The notes: a model not told the origin generated them from the sequence alone. A stretch of DNA of 64,000 nt from Actinomadura macra NBRC 14102 (GCF_001552215.1 NZ_BCQT01000019.1:124001-188000); one strand, 5' to 3'. Shown: positions 27,085 through 37,549, numbered from the stretch's first letter. Program-made: numbers and translations.

Positions 27085-28011
27085 GTGCAGATCGGTTTCT
27101 CGGTGCCGGTGACCGGGGCGTGGGCCACACCCGCCAACCAGGTCGAGATCGCGCAGCGGGCGGAGGAGCTCGGCTACCACTCGCTCTGGACGCTACAACG
27201 CCTGCTCAATCCGGCCGGTGCGGCCGACCAGACCTACCGGGAGGTGCCCGATCCGCTGGTGACGCTGGCCTACCTCGCCGGCTTCACCCGGCGGGCGCGG
27301 CTCGGCGTCGCCGTGCTGAACCTGCCCTTCTACCCGCCGCCGATCCTGGCCAAGCAGGCCGCGACGCTCGACCACGTCACCGCCGGACGGTTCGACCTCG
27401 GCCTCGGGCTCGGCTGGATGCCCGCGGAGTTCGCCGCGGTCGGCGCGCCGATGGAACGGCGCGGGGCGCGCGCCGAGGAGTTCCTCGGCGCGCTGCGGGC
27501 GCTGTGGGGCGGCGGGCCCGGCGACGCCAGCGAGTACCACGGCGAGTTCTACGACATCCCGCCCGTCACCATGGACCCCCGTCCCCTCCAGCCCGGCGGG
27601 CCGCCGATCCTGCTCGGCGGCGCGTCGGAGGGCGCGCTGCGCCGCGCCGGCCGCCTGGCCGACGGCTGGGTCAGCGCGAGCCGCGCCGACCCCACCACGC
27701 TCGGACGGTCCATCGAGATCGTCCGCGGGGCGGCCGAGCAGGCCGGCCGGGACCCCGCCACCCTGCGTTTCGTGTGCCGCGCCGCCGTCCGCGTCCGCCC
27801 CGGCGGCCAGCCCGACCGCAGGCCGCTCACCGGCACCCACGAGGAGATCAGGAGCGACTTCGAGGCGATCGCCGCCCAGGGCGTCACCGAACTGTTCGTC
27901 GACCTGAACTTCGACCCCGAGCTCAGCGCCCCCGACACCGCCGCCACCGAGGCGATGCGCCGAACCCACGAATCCCTGAACGCCTTCGCCCCGATCACAC
28001 CGAGCATGTGA
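27085..28011 (+). CDS. LLM class (luciferase-like) oxidoreductase, probably F420-dependent
   Basis: The 308-residue TIM-barrel protein starts IGFSVPVTGAWATP and continues with RFDLGLGLGWMPAEF and PILLGGASEGALRRAGRLADGWV, the pattern of actinobacterial F420-dependent luciferase-like oxidoreductases. GTG start with GAGGAGG 12 bases before it. Substrate unknown. It stands between the sugar module and the convergent Lrp regulator. Confidence 0.88.
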   Translation: MQIGFSVPVTGAWATPANQVEIAQRAEELGYHSLWTLQRLLNPAGAADQTYREVPDPLVTLAYLAGFTRRARLGVAVLNLPFYPPPILAKQAATLDHVTAGRFDLGLGLGWMPAEFAAVGAPMERRGARAEEFLGALRALWGGGPGDASEYHGEFYDIPPVTMDPRPLQPGGPPILLGGASEGALRRAGRLADGWVSASRADPTTLGRSIEIVRGAAEQAGRDPATLRFVCRAAVRVRPGGQPDRRPLTGTHEEIRSDFEAIAAQGVTELFVDLNFDPELSAPDTAATEAMRRTHESLNAFAPITPSM

Positions 28012-28109
28012 CCCGGCCCTCTGGCCCGTCAGCCCAGAGCATCACGCAAGCGCGCTACCTGACCCGTGAGGCGAAGCCGAAGGCGAGGCCCACGGGCTGG
28101 GATGAATAT

Positions 28110-28550
28110 CTACAGCGGCGGGCGCCGGCCTTCCCAGGGCGTGCTGAGGACGACCGTGGTGCGGGTCGCGACGTTCGCCGCCGCGCGGATCCGTTGGAGC
28201 AGGTCCTCCAGCTCGTTCGGTGAGCCGACGCGGACCTTGAGTATGTAGCTCTCGTCCCCGGCGACCGAATGGCAGGCCTCGATCGCCGCGAGATGCGTCA
28301 GCCGGTCGGGCGCGTCGTCGGGCGCGGCGGGGTCGATCGGTTTGATCGACACGAACGCGGTGAGCGGCAGCCCGATCTGCTCGTTGTCGAGCTGGGCGGT
28401 GAATCCCTTGATGACCCCGCGCTTTTGCAGCCGCCGGACGCGCTGGTGCACGGCCGACACCGACAGGCCGGTCTCCTTGGCCAGATCGGTGAAACTCATG
28501 CGTCCATCGTCGGCCAGCAGCGCCAGGATCTGACGATCGATCTCCTCCAC
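28110..28550 (-). CDS. Lrp/AsnC family transcriptional regulator
   Basis: The 146-residue protein has an N-terminal HTH (MSFTDLAKETGLSVSAVHQRV, about 18-39) and a C-terminal RAM/AsnC ligand-binding domain (CHSVAGDESYILKVRV). Such regulators respond to amino acids and form octamers. The GTG start has GAGGAGAT-like sequence partly overlapping, with GGAG upstream. The target is not obvious. It is a candidate regulator for amino-acid genes such as kamA/kdd, though it is 13 kb away. Confidence 0.9.
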   Translation of the reverse strand: MEEIDRQILALLADDGRMSFTDLAKETGLSVSAVHQRVRRLQKRGVIKGFTAQLDNEQIGLPLTAFVSIKPIDPAAPDDAPDRLTHLAAIEACHSVAGDESYILKVRVGSPNELEDLLQRIRAAANVATRTTVVLSTPWEGRRPPL

Positions 28551-28662
28551 CCAGGAAATCTAGCGCGCCCGGCGCGGTGGTTGGGCCCCTGCGGATCACA
28601 TATCGAGGTCCCCGCCCCGATCGTCTCGCCATCTGGACGGTTGGACGCGCGTCCAGGAGGTT

Positions 28663-29760
28663 TCAGGCGTGCCGGGCCGTCCCACGCCCGGGGGCGCGGG
28701 CGGTGCGAAGCGGGCCGCAGCTGCCCCGGACGACCAGCTCCGTCGGCAGCAGCACGGGACCGCCCCTGCCGCGCCGGGCCCGGTCGCGCAGCAGCAGTTC
28801 GCAGGCCCGGTAGCCGATGTCGCGGGCGGGACGGGCCACCGCCGTCAGCGGCGGGTCGCACAGTTCGGCCCAGGCGACGTCGTCGACCATCGCGATGGAC
28901 ACGTCCGCGGGGACCCGCAGGTCAAGCCCGCGGGCCACCAGCACGGCGGCCTCGCCGAGCAGGTGGCCGGCGGCCAGCACGGCGGTGACGTCCGCGCGGC
29001 GCTGCAGCAGCCCGGCCGCGGCGGCGTAGGCGGCATCACCCGCCGAGCGGGCCGCGACGATCAGGTCCTCCTCCAGCGGGACGCGCAGCTGGGCGAGGGT
29101 GTCGCGGAAGGCCCGCTCCCGCACTCCCCACGACGCCCCGGGCGGGCCGTCCCGGCCGGTCGAAGCGGCTCCGGAGGGGGCACCGGGCGGGGCGGCGCCG
29201 AGGAAGCCGATACGCCGGTGGCCGAGCCCGACCAGGTACTCCACGAGGGAGCGGACGCCGCCGGCGTCGTCGGCGAGGACGGCGGGGATCTCCGGCAGGC
29301 GGGGCAGGACCCGGTCGGCGAACACGACGCTGGAGCACACCCGGGCGGCGGCGCGCCAGTCGGCGTCCTCGCCCGCGGGCACCGCGATGACCCCGTCCAC
29401 GCGCTGTTCGACGAGCCGGTCGACGATCTCGGCCTCGCGGGCGGGATCGCCGTGGGCGGCGTCGACGATGACGTGCTCGCCGAGGGTGCGGGCGCAGGCG
29501 AGCACTCCCGCGACCAGGTCGGCGCAGAAGGGGTCGGTGACATCCGGGACGATCAGCCCGATGCCGCCGCTGCGGCGCAGCTTGAGGCCGCGGCCGAGGG
29601 CGCTCGGCCGGTAGTCCAGCTCGCGGGCGGCGGCCAGCACCCGCTCGCGGGTCGCCGCGCTCACCGAGCCCGTCCCGGAGAACACCCGCGACACCGTGGC
29701 GATACCGACGCCGGCCGCGGCGGCCACGTCCTTGATCGTCGCCGAGCGCGCCGGTGTCAT
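28663..29760 (-). CDS. LacI family transcriptional repressor
   Basis: The 365-residue repressor has the N-terminal HTH TIKDVAAAAGVGIATVSRVFS (about 8-28) with the hinge RPSALGRGLKLRR. A periplasmic-binding-protein-like effector domain follows (VIVDAAHGDPAREAEIVDRL, IAMVDDVAWAELCDPPLT). The ATG follows GAGGAGACCCGACG. It diverges from the MsiK-like ATPase gene, and two LacI-type palindromes lie between them, so it probably represses both that gene and itself in response to a sugar. Confidence 0.93.
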   Translation of the reverse strand: MTPARSATIKDVAAAAGVGIATVSRVFSGTGSVSAATRERVLAAARELDYRPSALGRGLKLRRSGGIGLIVPDVTDPFCADLVAGVLACARTLGEHVIVDAAHGDPAREAEIVDRLVEQRVDGVIAVPAGEDADWRAAARVCSSVVFADRVLPRLPEIPAVLADDAGGVRSLVEYLVGLGHRRIGFLGAAPPGAPSGAASTGRDGPPGASWGVRERAFRDTLAQLRVPLEEDLIVAARSAGDAAYAAAAGLLQRRADVTAVLAAGHLLGEAAVLVARGLDLRVPADVSIAMVDDVAWAELCDPPLTAVARPARDIGYRACELLLRDRARRGRGGPVLLPTELVVRGSCGPLRTARAPGRGTARHA

Positions 29761-29820
29761 CGTCGGGTCTCCTCGCGGTCCGCGGGTCTGGCGATCATCT
29801 TCTCATGACCACCCCTCCCC

Positions 29821-29834
29821 TGGAAACGATTCCA
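29821..29834. promoter_or_regulatory. LacI-type operator O1
   Basis: TGGAAACGATTCCA is palindromic around a central CG with one mismatch, the classic LacI/GalR-family half-site arrangement. It lies 61 bp upstream of the lacI-type start codon. Confidence 0.7.
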
Positions 29835-29885
29835 TGTTGTTTACTCCTCACACTGACGTGAATTCCCTGTTGGACAGGGTGGATG

Positions 29886-29897
29886 GGAAACGTTTCC
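29886..29897. promoter_or_regulatory. LacI-type operator O2
   Basis: GGAAACGTTTCC is a perfect 12-bp palindrome with central CG, 16 bp before the ATPase start codon and partly overlapping the expected transcript start. Its centre is 64 bp from that of O1, about six helical turns. Confidence 0.75.
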
Positions 29898-29913
29898 ATC
29901 GGAAGGGGAGCTG

Positions 29914-31164
<1,251 letters not shown>

Positions 31165-31179
31165 AGCCGCACCGGCACC

Positions 31180-31227
31180 GGACGCGGTGATGCCCCGGCC
31201 CGGGCGGGCCGGGGCATCACCGCGTCC
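31180..31227. terminator. Bidirectional 22-bp terminator hairpin
   Basis: 31180-31201 pairs perfectly with 31206-31227 around a four-base loop. It sits between the plus-strand ATPase and the converging minus-strand permease operon. Confidence 0.92.
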
Positions 31228-31269
31228 AGCCGCGTGGCGGTCGAGTGCGCCGCGGCCAGGCGTCCGTCG

Positions 31270-32187
31270 TCACTTCACCGAGCCCGCGAGAACACCCTGG
31301 ACGAAGTAGCGCTGGAAGGCGAAGAACACCGCGAGCGGGACGATCAGCGACAGGAACGCGCCGGGCGCGAGGATGTCGATGTTGCCGGTGAACTGCCGCA
31401 TCTGCGACTGCAGCCACTTGGTCATCGGCTGGGACTCGGTGTCGGCGAACACCAGCGAGACCAGCAGGTCGTTCCACACCCACAGGAACTGGAAGATGCC
31501 GAGCGAGGCGATCGCCGGGCCGCCCAGCGGGAAGATGACCCGCCGGAAGATCGTCCACTCCGAGCCGCCGTCCATCCGCGCCGCCTCGAGCAGGTCCCGG
31601 GGGATCGCGGCGAAGAAGTTGCGGAGCAGGAAGATCGCGAACGGCAGCCCGAACGCGACGTGGAACAGCACCACACCGGTCACCGAGCCGAACATCGTGA
31701 ACCCGCCGAAGTCGATCCTGCCGTAGAGCTTGGCCACCGGCAGCAGCGCCACCTGGACGGGGACCACCAGCAGCGCCACCACCAGCAGGAACAGCCAGTC
31801 GCGGCCGGGGAACTCCAGCCACGCGAACGCGTACGCCGCCAGCGAGGCGATCCCCACCACCAGCACCGTCGCCGGGACGGTGATGAGCACGGTGTTCCAG
31901 AACGAGTCGACGAAGTCGGGTTTGTCCAGCAGCGCTGAGTAGGACCCGAACGTGAGCTGCGACGGCTGGGTGAACACCTTCCACCAGCCGCCGGCGTTGT
32001 TGTCCTCGTTGGAGCGCAGCGACTCCACCAGCAGCCCCAGCGTCGGCACCAGCCAGAACAGCGCGACGAGCGCCAGCACCCCCTGGACGGCGCCGCCGCC
32101 GAGCCGCCCGACGACCGCCGCGGCCAGGCCCCGCCGCGGCGCGCCCGAGGCGCCGCCGGCGGGCGCGCCCTTGTCAGCGGTGCTCAT
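31270..32187 (-). CDS. Sugar ABC transporter permease (MalG type)
   Basis: The 305-residue permease has six helices, the EAA loop DLLEAARMDGGSEWTIFRR and the C-terminal YFVQGVLAGSVK. Start ATG overlaps the stop of the upstream permease (ATGA). It is the last gene of a four-gene operon (ATPase, binding protein, permease, permease) ending at the strong hairpin at 31180-31227. Confidence 0.92.
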   Translation of the reverse strand: MSTADKGAPAGGASGAPRRGLAAAVVGRLGGGAVQGVLALVALFWLVPTLGLLVESLRSNEDNNAGGWWKVFTQPSQLTFGSYSALLDKPDFVDSFWNTVLITVPATVLVVGIASLAAYAFAWLEFPGRDWLFLLVVALLVVPVQVALLPVAKLYGRIDFGGFTMFGSVTGVVLFHVAFGLPFAIFLLRNFFAAIPRDLLEAARMDGGSEWTIFRRVIFPLGGPAIASLGIFQFLWVWNDLLVSLVFADTESQPMTKWLQSQMRQFTGNIDILAPGAFLSLIVPLAVFFAFQRYFVQGVLAGSVK

Positions 32188-33599
32188 CTTCGCTCCTGCC
32201 GCAGTCGCCAGATGTTGAACGCCATGGCGGGCAGGACCAGCAGGAACAGCAGCACCGCCATCGCGCTGCCCGCCCCCTGGTCGTTGCCGCCGCCGAACGA
32301 CTCGGTCCACATCTGCAGCGCCAGGACGCTGGCGTCCGGGTCGCCGCCGCCGATGATGAACACCAGGTCGAACACCTTCAGCACGTTGATGACCAGCGTC
32401 ACCAGCACGACCACCAGCACCGGTGCCAGCAGCGGGATCGTCACCCGCCGGAACACCTGCCACTCGGTCGCGCCGTCCACGCGGGCCGCCTCCAGCGCGT
32501 CCCGGGGGATCGCGGCGAGCCCGGCGGCGATCAGCACCATCGCGAACCCCGACCACACCCACAGGTAGGACCCGATGATCGCCGGGGTGATGAGGGTGCC
32601 GCCGAGCCATTCGGCGCCGCCGTAGGAGGCGGTGAAGTTGTCCTTGGGCAGCCGGACCGTCACCGGGCCGGACGGCACCTTCGTCAGCGTGAACGTCCCG
32701 TCGGGGCCGGTGGTGGCCTTGGCGACGGCCTTGCCGCCCTGGACCGCCTCGACCCTGACGCCCGGCAGCCCGACCTCCCCGGCGTTGGGGGTGTTGGGTG
32801 CGCCCCCGCCTCCCTTGGTGAAGTCGAACCACACCGTCCCGGTGAGCTGCCCCGGCCGGGCGGCGGGCGCGGGCGCGGCGGGCCTGGCGTTCCCCGGCAG
32901 GTACTCCGGCTTGACCTTCAGCAGCGGGACGAGCACGCTCTGCCCGGCGGCGAACGACGCGGTCGTGACGACCGCACCGCCCTCCTCGCGGATCGGCTGG
33001 TTCCCGCCACTGCGCGGCCCCGCGCCCGGATAGGCCGTCCCGCCGCGGAACATGTCGTGGACGGCGACCATCGCGGCGTTCGCCAGGCCCTTGTCGGGGT
33101 CCTGCTGGTACACCAGCCGGAAGATCACACCGGAGGCGAGGAACGAGATCGCCATCGGCATGAACACCACCATCTTGAACGCCGTCGACCACCGGATCCG
33201 TTCGGTGAGGACGGCGAACAGCAGGCCGGCGATGGTCACGAGCGTCGGCGCGACGACGACCCAGATCGCGGTGTTGCGGACCGCGACGAGGTTGTCGTGC
33301 CCCTGGAAGACCCCCGTGTAGTTGTCGACGCCGACGAACGAGTCGCCGGAGGCGTCGAAGAAGCTGCGGATCACCGAATAGACGATCGGGTAGACGACGA
33401 GGAAACCGAGCAGCAGCAGCGCGGGCAGCAGGAACAGCAGCGCCAGCCACGACGGCGGAGTCAGCCGCTCGCGCCTGCCGCGGCGTCTGTCGGTCCCACC
33501 GGGCCGCGTGGCCGGCCCGTCGGGAGCCGGCCCGTCCGGAACCGCCGCGGCGCCGCCGGCCGCGGCGACCGGCGGCGTCCCCTCATGCGAAGCCATCAT
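32184..33599 (-). CDS. Sugar ABC permease (MalF type) with Ig-like extracytoplasmic insert
   Basis: The 471-residue protein is about 170 residues longer than normal. TM1-3 lie at about 51-75, 111-131 and 140-163. An insert spans about 168-335, then TM4-6 and the EAA loop ALEAARVDGATEWQVFRR complete the permease. The insert holds a Pro/Ala linker and a domain (253-317) with GTVWFDF, LPGVRVEAVQGGK, TTGPDGTFTLTKVPSGPVTV. This is the pattern of SdrD-B/carboxypeptidase-regulatory-like beta-sandwiches. It should sit outside the membrane near the binding protein, as the MalF P2 loop does, but at a different place in the fold. Two adjacent ATGs; the outer is used. Confidence 0.9.
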   Translation of the reverse strand: MMASHEGTPPVAAAGGAAAVPDGPAPDGPATRPGGTDRRRGRRERLTPPSWLALLFLLPALLLLGFLVVYPIVYSVIRSFFDASGDSFVGVDNYTGVFQGHDNLVAVRNTAIWVVVAPTLVTIAGLLFAVLTERIRWSTAFKMVVFMPMAISFLASGVIFRLVYQQDPDKGLANAAMVAVHDMFRGGTAYPGAGPRSGGNQPIREEGGAVVTTASFAAGQSVLVPLLKVKPEYLPGNARPAAPAPAARPGQLTGTVWFDFTKGGGGAPNTPNAGEVGLPGVRVEAVQGGKAVAKATTGPDGTFTLTKVPSGPVTVRLPKDNFTASYGGAEWLGGTLITPAIIGSYLWVWSGFAMVLIAAGLAAIPRDALEAARVDGATEWQVFRRVTIPLLAPVLVVVLVTLVINVLKVFDLVFIIGGGDPDASVLALQMWTESFGGGNDQGAGSAMAVLLFLLVLPAMAFNIWRLRQERR

Positions 33600-33630
33600 C
33601 CAAGGTCCCTGTCCGTCGCATGCCGGCCGC

Positions 33631-34968
33631 CTACTCGTAGGCCTTGGCGGCCTCGGCTTCGAGCTTGGCCTGCGTGCCCTTGACGTCGGACGGCCTCTGC
33701 ACGAACGTCCGCAGCGCCTCCCACTCCCCCTTGCCTGGGGTCGCGCCGAACGCGGCGGGCGTCAGGTCGGACATGTCGTAGCGGGCGGCGTCGCCGGCCT
33801 GCTGGAGCTGGGTGATGAGCTGCTTGGCCACCGGGTCGGAGTAGGCGTCCGGGGCGACGCCCTTGTTCGGCGTCAGGTATCCGCCGAGCCCCGCCCAGAC
33901 CTTGCCGGCCTCCGGGGACGCCAGGAACTTCATCAGCTCCTGCGTGCCCTTGCCGTCCTTCAGCGCGACCGCGATGTCGCCACCGAGGATCGCGGGCGCG
34001 GTACCGCCGGCCTTCGGGAAGGCGAACACCTTGGCGTCCGTGCCGACCTTGGCCTTGGTGGTGGCGATGTTCGCGGCGGCGAAGTCGCCGCCGTAGACCA
34101 TCGCCGCCTTGTTCTGCCCGAACGTCTGCGTGACCGACTCGTCGAATTTGGTCTTGGTGGCGGTCGCGACGCCGCCGCTCAGGAGGTCGGGCTTGCCCCA
34201 GATCTGGGCGAGGGTCTGCAGCGCCTTGCCGACCGTCGGGTCGGTCCACTTGATCTCGTGCTTGGCGAGCTTGTCGTAGTTGTCCGGTCCGGCCTGGGAG
34301 AGGTAGACGTTCTCGAACCAGTCGGTCAGCGTCCAGGAGTCCTGCGGTCCGGCTGCCAGGGTGAAGGGGGTGGTGCCCGAGTCCTGGAGGGTGCCGGCGG
34401 CCTTGACCAGTTCGTCGAACGTCACCGGTGGCTGCACGCCCGCGTCGGCGAACACCTGCGGCCGGTACCACAGGATCGACTTGTAGGCCGCCTTGACCAT
34501 CACGCCGTAGGTCTGGCCCTTGGCGGAGCCGAGTTCCTTCCAGTACGGCGAGAAGTTCGTGCCGACCTCGGCCACCACGGCCGCGGAGAGCGGCTTCAGC
34601 GATCCCTTGGCCGCGTACTGCTGCATCAGGCCCGGCTGCGGCAGGATCGCCACGTCCGGCGGTGTCTTGGCCGCCAGCCTCGGTCCGAGGTAGGCGTCGG
34701 TGTTCTCGCCGGTCGAGGCGTAGGTGACGGTCGCGCCGGTCTTCTTCTCGAACGCCTGCAGCACCTTGCGGAAGTTGGCCTCCTCCGGGCCCGTCCACTT
34801 GGCCGCGACCTCGATCTTGGTGCCCTTGAGCGCTCCCCCGCCGGCGGGTGCCGACGCCTCGTCGCTCTTGTCGTCATCGCCGCCGCATGCGGCCGCCGAC
34901 AGGACCAGTCCCGTCGCCACCGCCGCGCTCAGGAAGCGCCTGCCCCTCGCATGCCTGCCGACCCTCAT
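33631..34968 (-). CDS. Sugar ABC transporter substrate-binding lipoprotein
   Basis: The 445-residue solute-binding protein has a signal peptide and lipobox LSAAAC (Cys28), followed by an acidic Gly-rich linker. The mature part begins KIEVAAKWTGPEEANFRKVL, with TPPDVAILPQPGLMQQYA and SPEAGKVWAGLGGYLTPNKG typical of sugar/glycerol-phosphate-binding proteins. Start ATG overlaps the stop of the upstream ATPase; the first permease begins 31 bases after its stop. The ligand is not identifiable. Confidence 0.92.
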   Translation of the reverse strand: MRVGRHARGRRFLSAAVATGLVLSAAACGGDDDKSDEASAPAGGGALKGTKIEVAAKWTGPEEANFRKVLQAFEKKTGATVTYASTGENTDAYLGPRLAAKTPPDVAILPQPGLMQQYAAKGSLKPLSAAVVAEVGTNFSPYWKELGSAKGQTYGVMVKAAYKSILWYRPQVFADAGVQPPVTFDELVKAAGTLQDSGTTPFTLAAGPQDSWTLTDWFENVYLSQAGPDNYDKLAKHEIKWTDPTVGKALQTLAQIWGKPDLLSGGVATATKTKFDESVTQTFGQNKAAMVYGGDFAAANIATTKAKVGTDAKVFAFPKAGGTAPAILGGDIAVALKDGKGTQELMKFLASPEAGKVWAGLGGYLTPNKGVAPDAYSDPVAKQLITQLQQAGDAARYDMSDLTPAAFGATPGKGEWEALRTFVQRPSDVKGTQAKLEAEAAKAYE

Positions 34969-36194
34969 TCCTCATCCCTCCTGGACGCCCCGGCGCCGTC
35001 CGATCCCCAGATCGACGCGCCGGTATCGATATCGAAGAAGTGCAGGCGGCCGGTGTCGACGTTGATCGTCACCGGGTCGCCGACCTTCACGCGGGTGCGG
35101 GGGTTGAACCGCGCGACCAGGTCCGTACGGGGACTCTCCAGCCGCCCGAGCACGTCGGTCCCCGCGTCGCGGGCGAGTTCCCGGGTGTCCTCGGTGACGA
35201 CCTGAGCGGCCTCCACCGCGAAGTGGACCAGCACGTCCGAGCCCATCGCCTCGACCAGTTCGGCGGTCGAGGTCAGCGCGCCGCCCTCGGACGTCTCGAC
35301 GAGTTCGGCGTCCTCCATGTCCTCCGGGCGGACACCGACGACGACGTCCCGTCCCAGGTAGGACGCCAGGGCCGGGCGCTCGGTCAGCGTTCCGGCCGGC
35401 AGTGACAGCCGCTGGCCGCCGACCTCCAGCAGCGGATGCCCCGCGTCCCCGGACAGCGTGCCCTGGAGCAGGTTCATGGCGGGCGAGCCGATGAACCCGG
35501 CGACGAACAGGTTCGCCGGCCGGTCGTAGAGCTCCTGGGGCGGCGCCACCTGCTGCAGTTCGCCCTTCTTCATCACCGCGACACGGTCGCCGAGGGTCAT
35601 CGCCTCGGTCTGGTCGTGCGTGACGTAGATCGTGGTGACGCCGAGGTCGCGCTGGATGCGGGCGATCTCCGCGCGCATCTGGACGCGGAGCTTGGCGTCG
35701 AGATTGGACAGCGGCTCGTCCATCAGGAACGCCTGCGGCTCCCGGACGATCGCCCGGCCCATCGCGACCCGCTGCCGCTGGCCGCCCGACAGGTGGCGGG
35801 GCTTGCGGCCCAGGTGCTCGGTGAGCCCGAGGATCCGCGCGGCGCGGTCGACCTTCTCCCTGATCTCGGCCTTGGGCACCTTGCGCAACGACAACCCGAA
35901 CCCGATGTTGTCGCGGACGGACAGGTGCGGGTACAGCGCGTAGCTCTGGAACACCATGGCGACGTCGCGGTCGCGCGCGGGGACACGGTTGACGACCCGG
36001 CCGCCGATCGCCACCTCGCCCTCGGAGATGTCCTCCAGCCCGGCGACCATCCTCAGCGCGGTGGTCTTTCCGCAGCCCGAGGGCCCGACCAGGACGAGGA
36101 ACTCCCCGTCGGCGACGCCGAGGGTCAGGTCGGTCACGGCCCGGGTGCCGTCGGGATAGACCTTCCCGACGTTGGTCAGATCGACCCCTGCCAC
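34965..36194 (-). CDS. Sugar ABC transporter ATP-binding protein (UgpC/MalK type)
   Basis: The 409-residue ATPase shows Walker A GPSGCGKTTALR, VFQSYALYPHLSV, LSGGQRQRVAMGRA, FLMDEPLSNLDAKL and YVTHDQTEAM, then a TOBE-type regulatory domain. GTG start preceded by GAGAGGAGAAGCC; upstream frame is noncoding. It is the first gene of its importer operon, the reverse of the usual order. A weak -35/-10 pair (TTGCAC, 18 bases, TACCAG; 36267-36238) lies upstream. It shares the nucleotide-binding motifs with the ATPase at 29.9 kb. Confidence 0.93.
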   Translation of the reverse strand: MAGVDLTNVGKVYPDGTRAVTDLTLGVADGEFLVLVGPSGCGKTTALRMVAGLEDISEGEVAIGGRVVNRVPARDRDVAMVFQSYALYPHLSVRDNIGFGLSLRKVPKAEIREKVDRAARILGLTEHLGRKPRHLSGGQRQRVAMGRAIVREPQAFLMDEPLSNLDAKLRVQMRAEIARIQRDLGVTTIYVTHDQTEAMTLGDRVAVMKKGELQQVAPPQELYDRPANLFVAGFIGSPAMNLLQGTLSGDAGHPLLEVGGQRLSLPAGTLTERPALASYLGRDVVVGVRPEDMEDAELVETSEGGALTSTAELVEAMGSDVLVHFAVEAAQVVTEDTRELARDAGTDVLGRLESPRTDLVARFNPRTRVKVGDPVTINVDTGRLHFFDIDTGASIWGSDGAGASRRDEE

Positions 36195-36358
36195 GGCTTC
36201 TCCTCTCGGCGCTACCCCCGCGTAACAACGAGACAAACTGGTACAGGCCGTGACGCCCGCAGTGCAATATGAACTGTGCGCGCTGACACATTTGGTGCAG
36301 CGATCGTTATCCACCGGCCTCCCGGGTCTTTCGGGCGTCCCACGAGACTCCGGGAGCA

Positions 36359-36398
36359 CCGTGGGGGCGGGGACGCGTGTGCGTCCCCGCCCCCACGG
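36359..36398 (-). terminator. 18-bp terminator hairpin after the M24 peptidase
   Basis: 36359-36376 pairs perfectly with 36381-36398 around GTGT. It begins ten bases after the peptidase stop and insulates the ABC operon promoter beyond it. Confidence 0.92.
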
Positions 36399-36407
36399 CG
36401 GCAGGGG

Positions 36408-37529
36408 TCAGCCCGTGATCACCAGGCCGTGCCCGGTGACGTTCATCGGGTCGTACCCGTCCTCGGTGCACACGACGATGTCCTCGATGCGGGCGCCGTG
36501 CGGGCCCGGGTAGATGCCCGGCTCGATCGAGAACGCCATGCCCGGCTCCAGCGGCTCCCGGTTGCCGGCGACGATGTAGGGCTCCTCGTGCGACTCCAGC
36601 CCGATGCCGTGGCCGGTGCGGTGGAAGAAGTGCGCGCCGTGCCCGGCCGCGGCGATGATGTCGCGGGCCGCCGCGTCCACCGCCTCGGGCGTCACCCCGG
36701 GGCGGACGGCCTCGCACGATGCCCGCTGTGCCTCCTCCAGCACCTGAAAGTACTCCCGGTACGCCGCGGGCGGCTCGCCCACGCAGTAGTTGCGGGTGGA
36801 GTCCGAGCAGTAGCCGCTCGGCATCGTCCCGCCGATGTCGACCACGACCGGCTCGCCCGGCGCGATGACCCGGTCCGACAGCTCAGCGTGCGGGTTGGCG
36901 CCGTTCGGCCCCGACCCGACGATGACGAAGTCGACCCGGGCGTGCCCCTCGGCGATGATCGCATCGGCGATGTCGCGTCCGACCTCCCGTTCCGTCCGTC
37001 CCGCCGTCAGGAAGCCGGGCACGCGCCGGTGGACGCGGTCGATCGCCGCGCCCGCCTCCCGCAGGGCCTCCACCTCGGCGGCGCTCTTGCGCATCCGCAG
37101 CTCGCGCAGCACGCCGCCCGCGGCGACCTGCTCGGCGCCCGGCAACACCGCACGGAACCGCAGCGCCATCACCGCCCACATGCGGTCGGCCACGCCGACC
37201 TTCGTGACCCCCTGCGGCAACCGGCCAACGGCCAACGCGAACGGGTCTTCGGTCTCGTCCCACGGCACGAGCTCCACGCCGAGGGAACCGGCCGGCGACT
37301 CCTGCGCGGCGGGCAGCTCCAATCTCGGCACGACCATGAACGGCTCCCCCGCAGCGGGCACCACCAGACAGGTGAGCCTCTCCAGTGGCAGCGCGTCATA
37401 GCCGCTGACGTAGCGCAGGTCCGGGCCCGGCGTGAGGAACACCGCGCCGAGGCCGGCCTTCGCCGTCGCCTCCTGCACCTGCCCCAGACGCTCGCGCGGA
37501 TACAACTCCGTTGTCACATCCGTCTCCAT
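36408..37529 (-). CDS. M24 family Xaa-Pro aminopeptidase
   Basis: The 373-residue creatinase/prolidase-fold enzyme has an N-terminal domain of about 130 residues and a pita-bread C-terminal domain. The five metal ligands are visible: two Asp in VVDIGGTMPSGYCSDST, His in FFHRTGHGIGLESHE, Glu in MAFSIEPGIY and Glu in GARIEDIVV. It removes N-terminal residues before proline, probably in the cytosol. The ATG (METDVTTELYP) has only a weak upstream purine stretch. It is a single gene with its own terminator. Confidence 0.93.
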   Translation of the reverse strand: METDVTTELYPRERLGQVQEATAKAGLGAVFLTPGPDLRYVSGYDALPLERLTCLVVPAAGEPFMVVPRLELPAAQESPAGSLGVELVPWDETEDPFALAVGRLPQGVTKVGVADRMWAVMALRFRAVLPGAEQVAAGGVLRELRMRKSAAEVEALREAGAAIDRVHRRVPGFLTAGRTEREVGRDIADAIIAEGHARVDFVIVGSGPNGANPHAELSDRVIAPGEPVVVDIGGTMPSGYCSDSTRNYCVGEPPAAYREYFQVLEEAQRASCEAVRPGVTPEAVDAAARDIIAAAGHGAHFFHRTGHGIGLESHEEPYIVAGNREPLEPGMAFSIEPGIYPGPHGARIEDIVVCTEDGYDPMNVTGHGLVITG

Positions 37530-37549
37530 TCCGGTCGCGGCGCCTCGCA

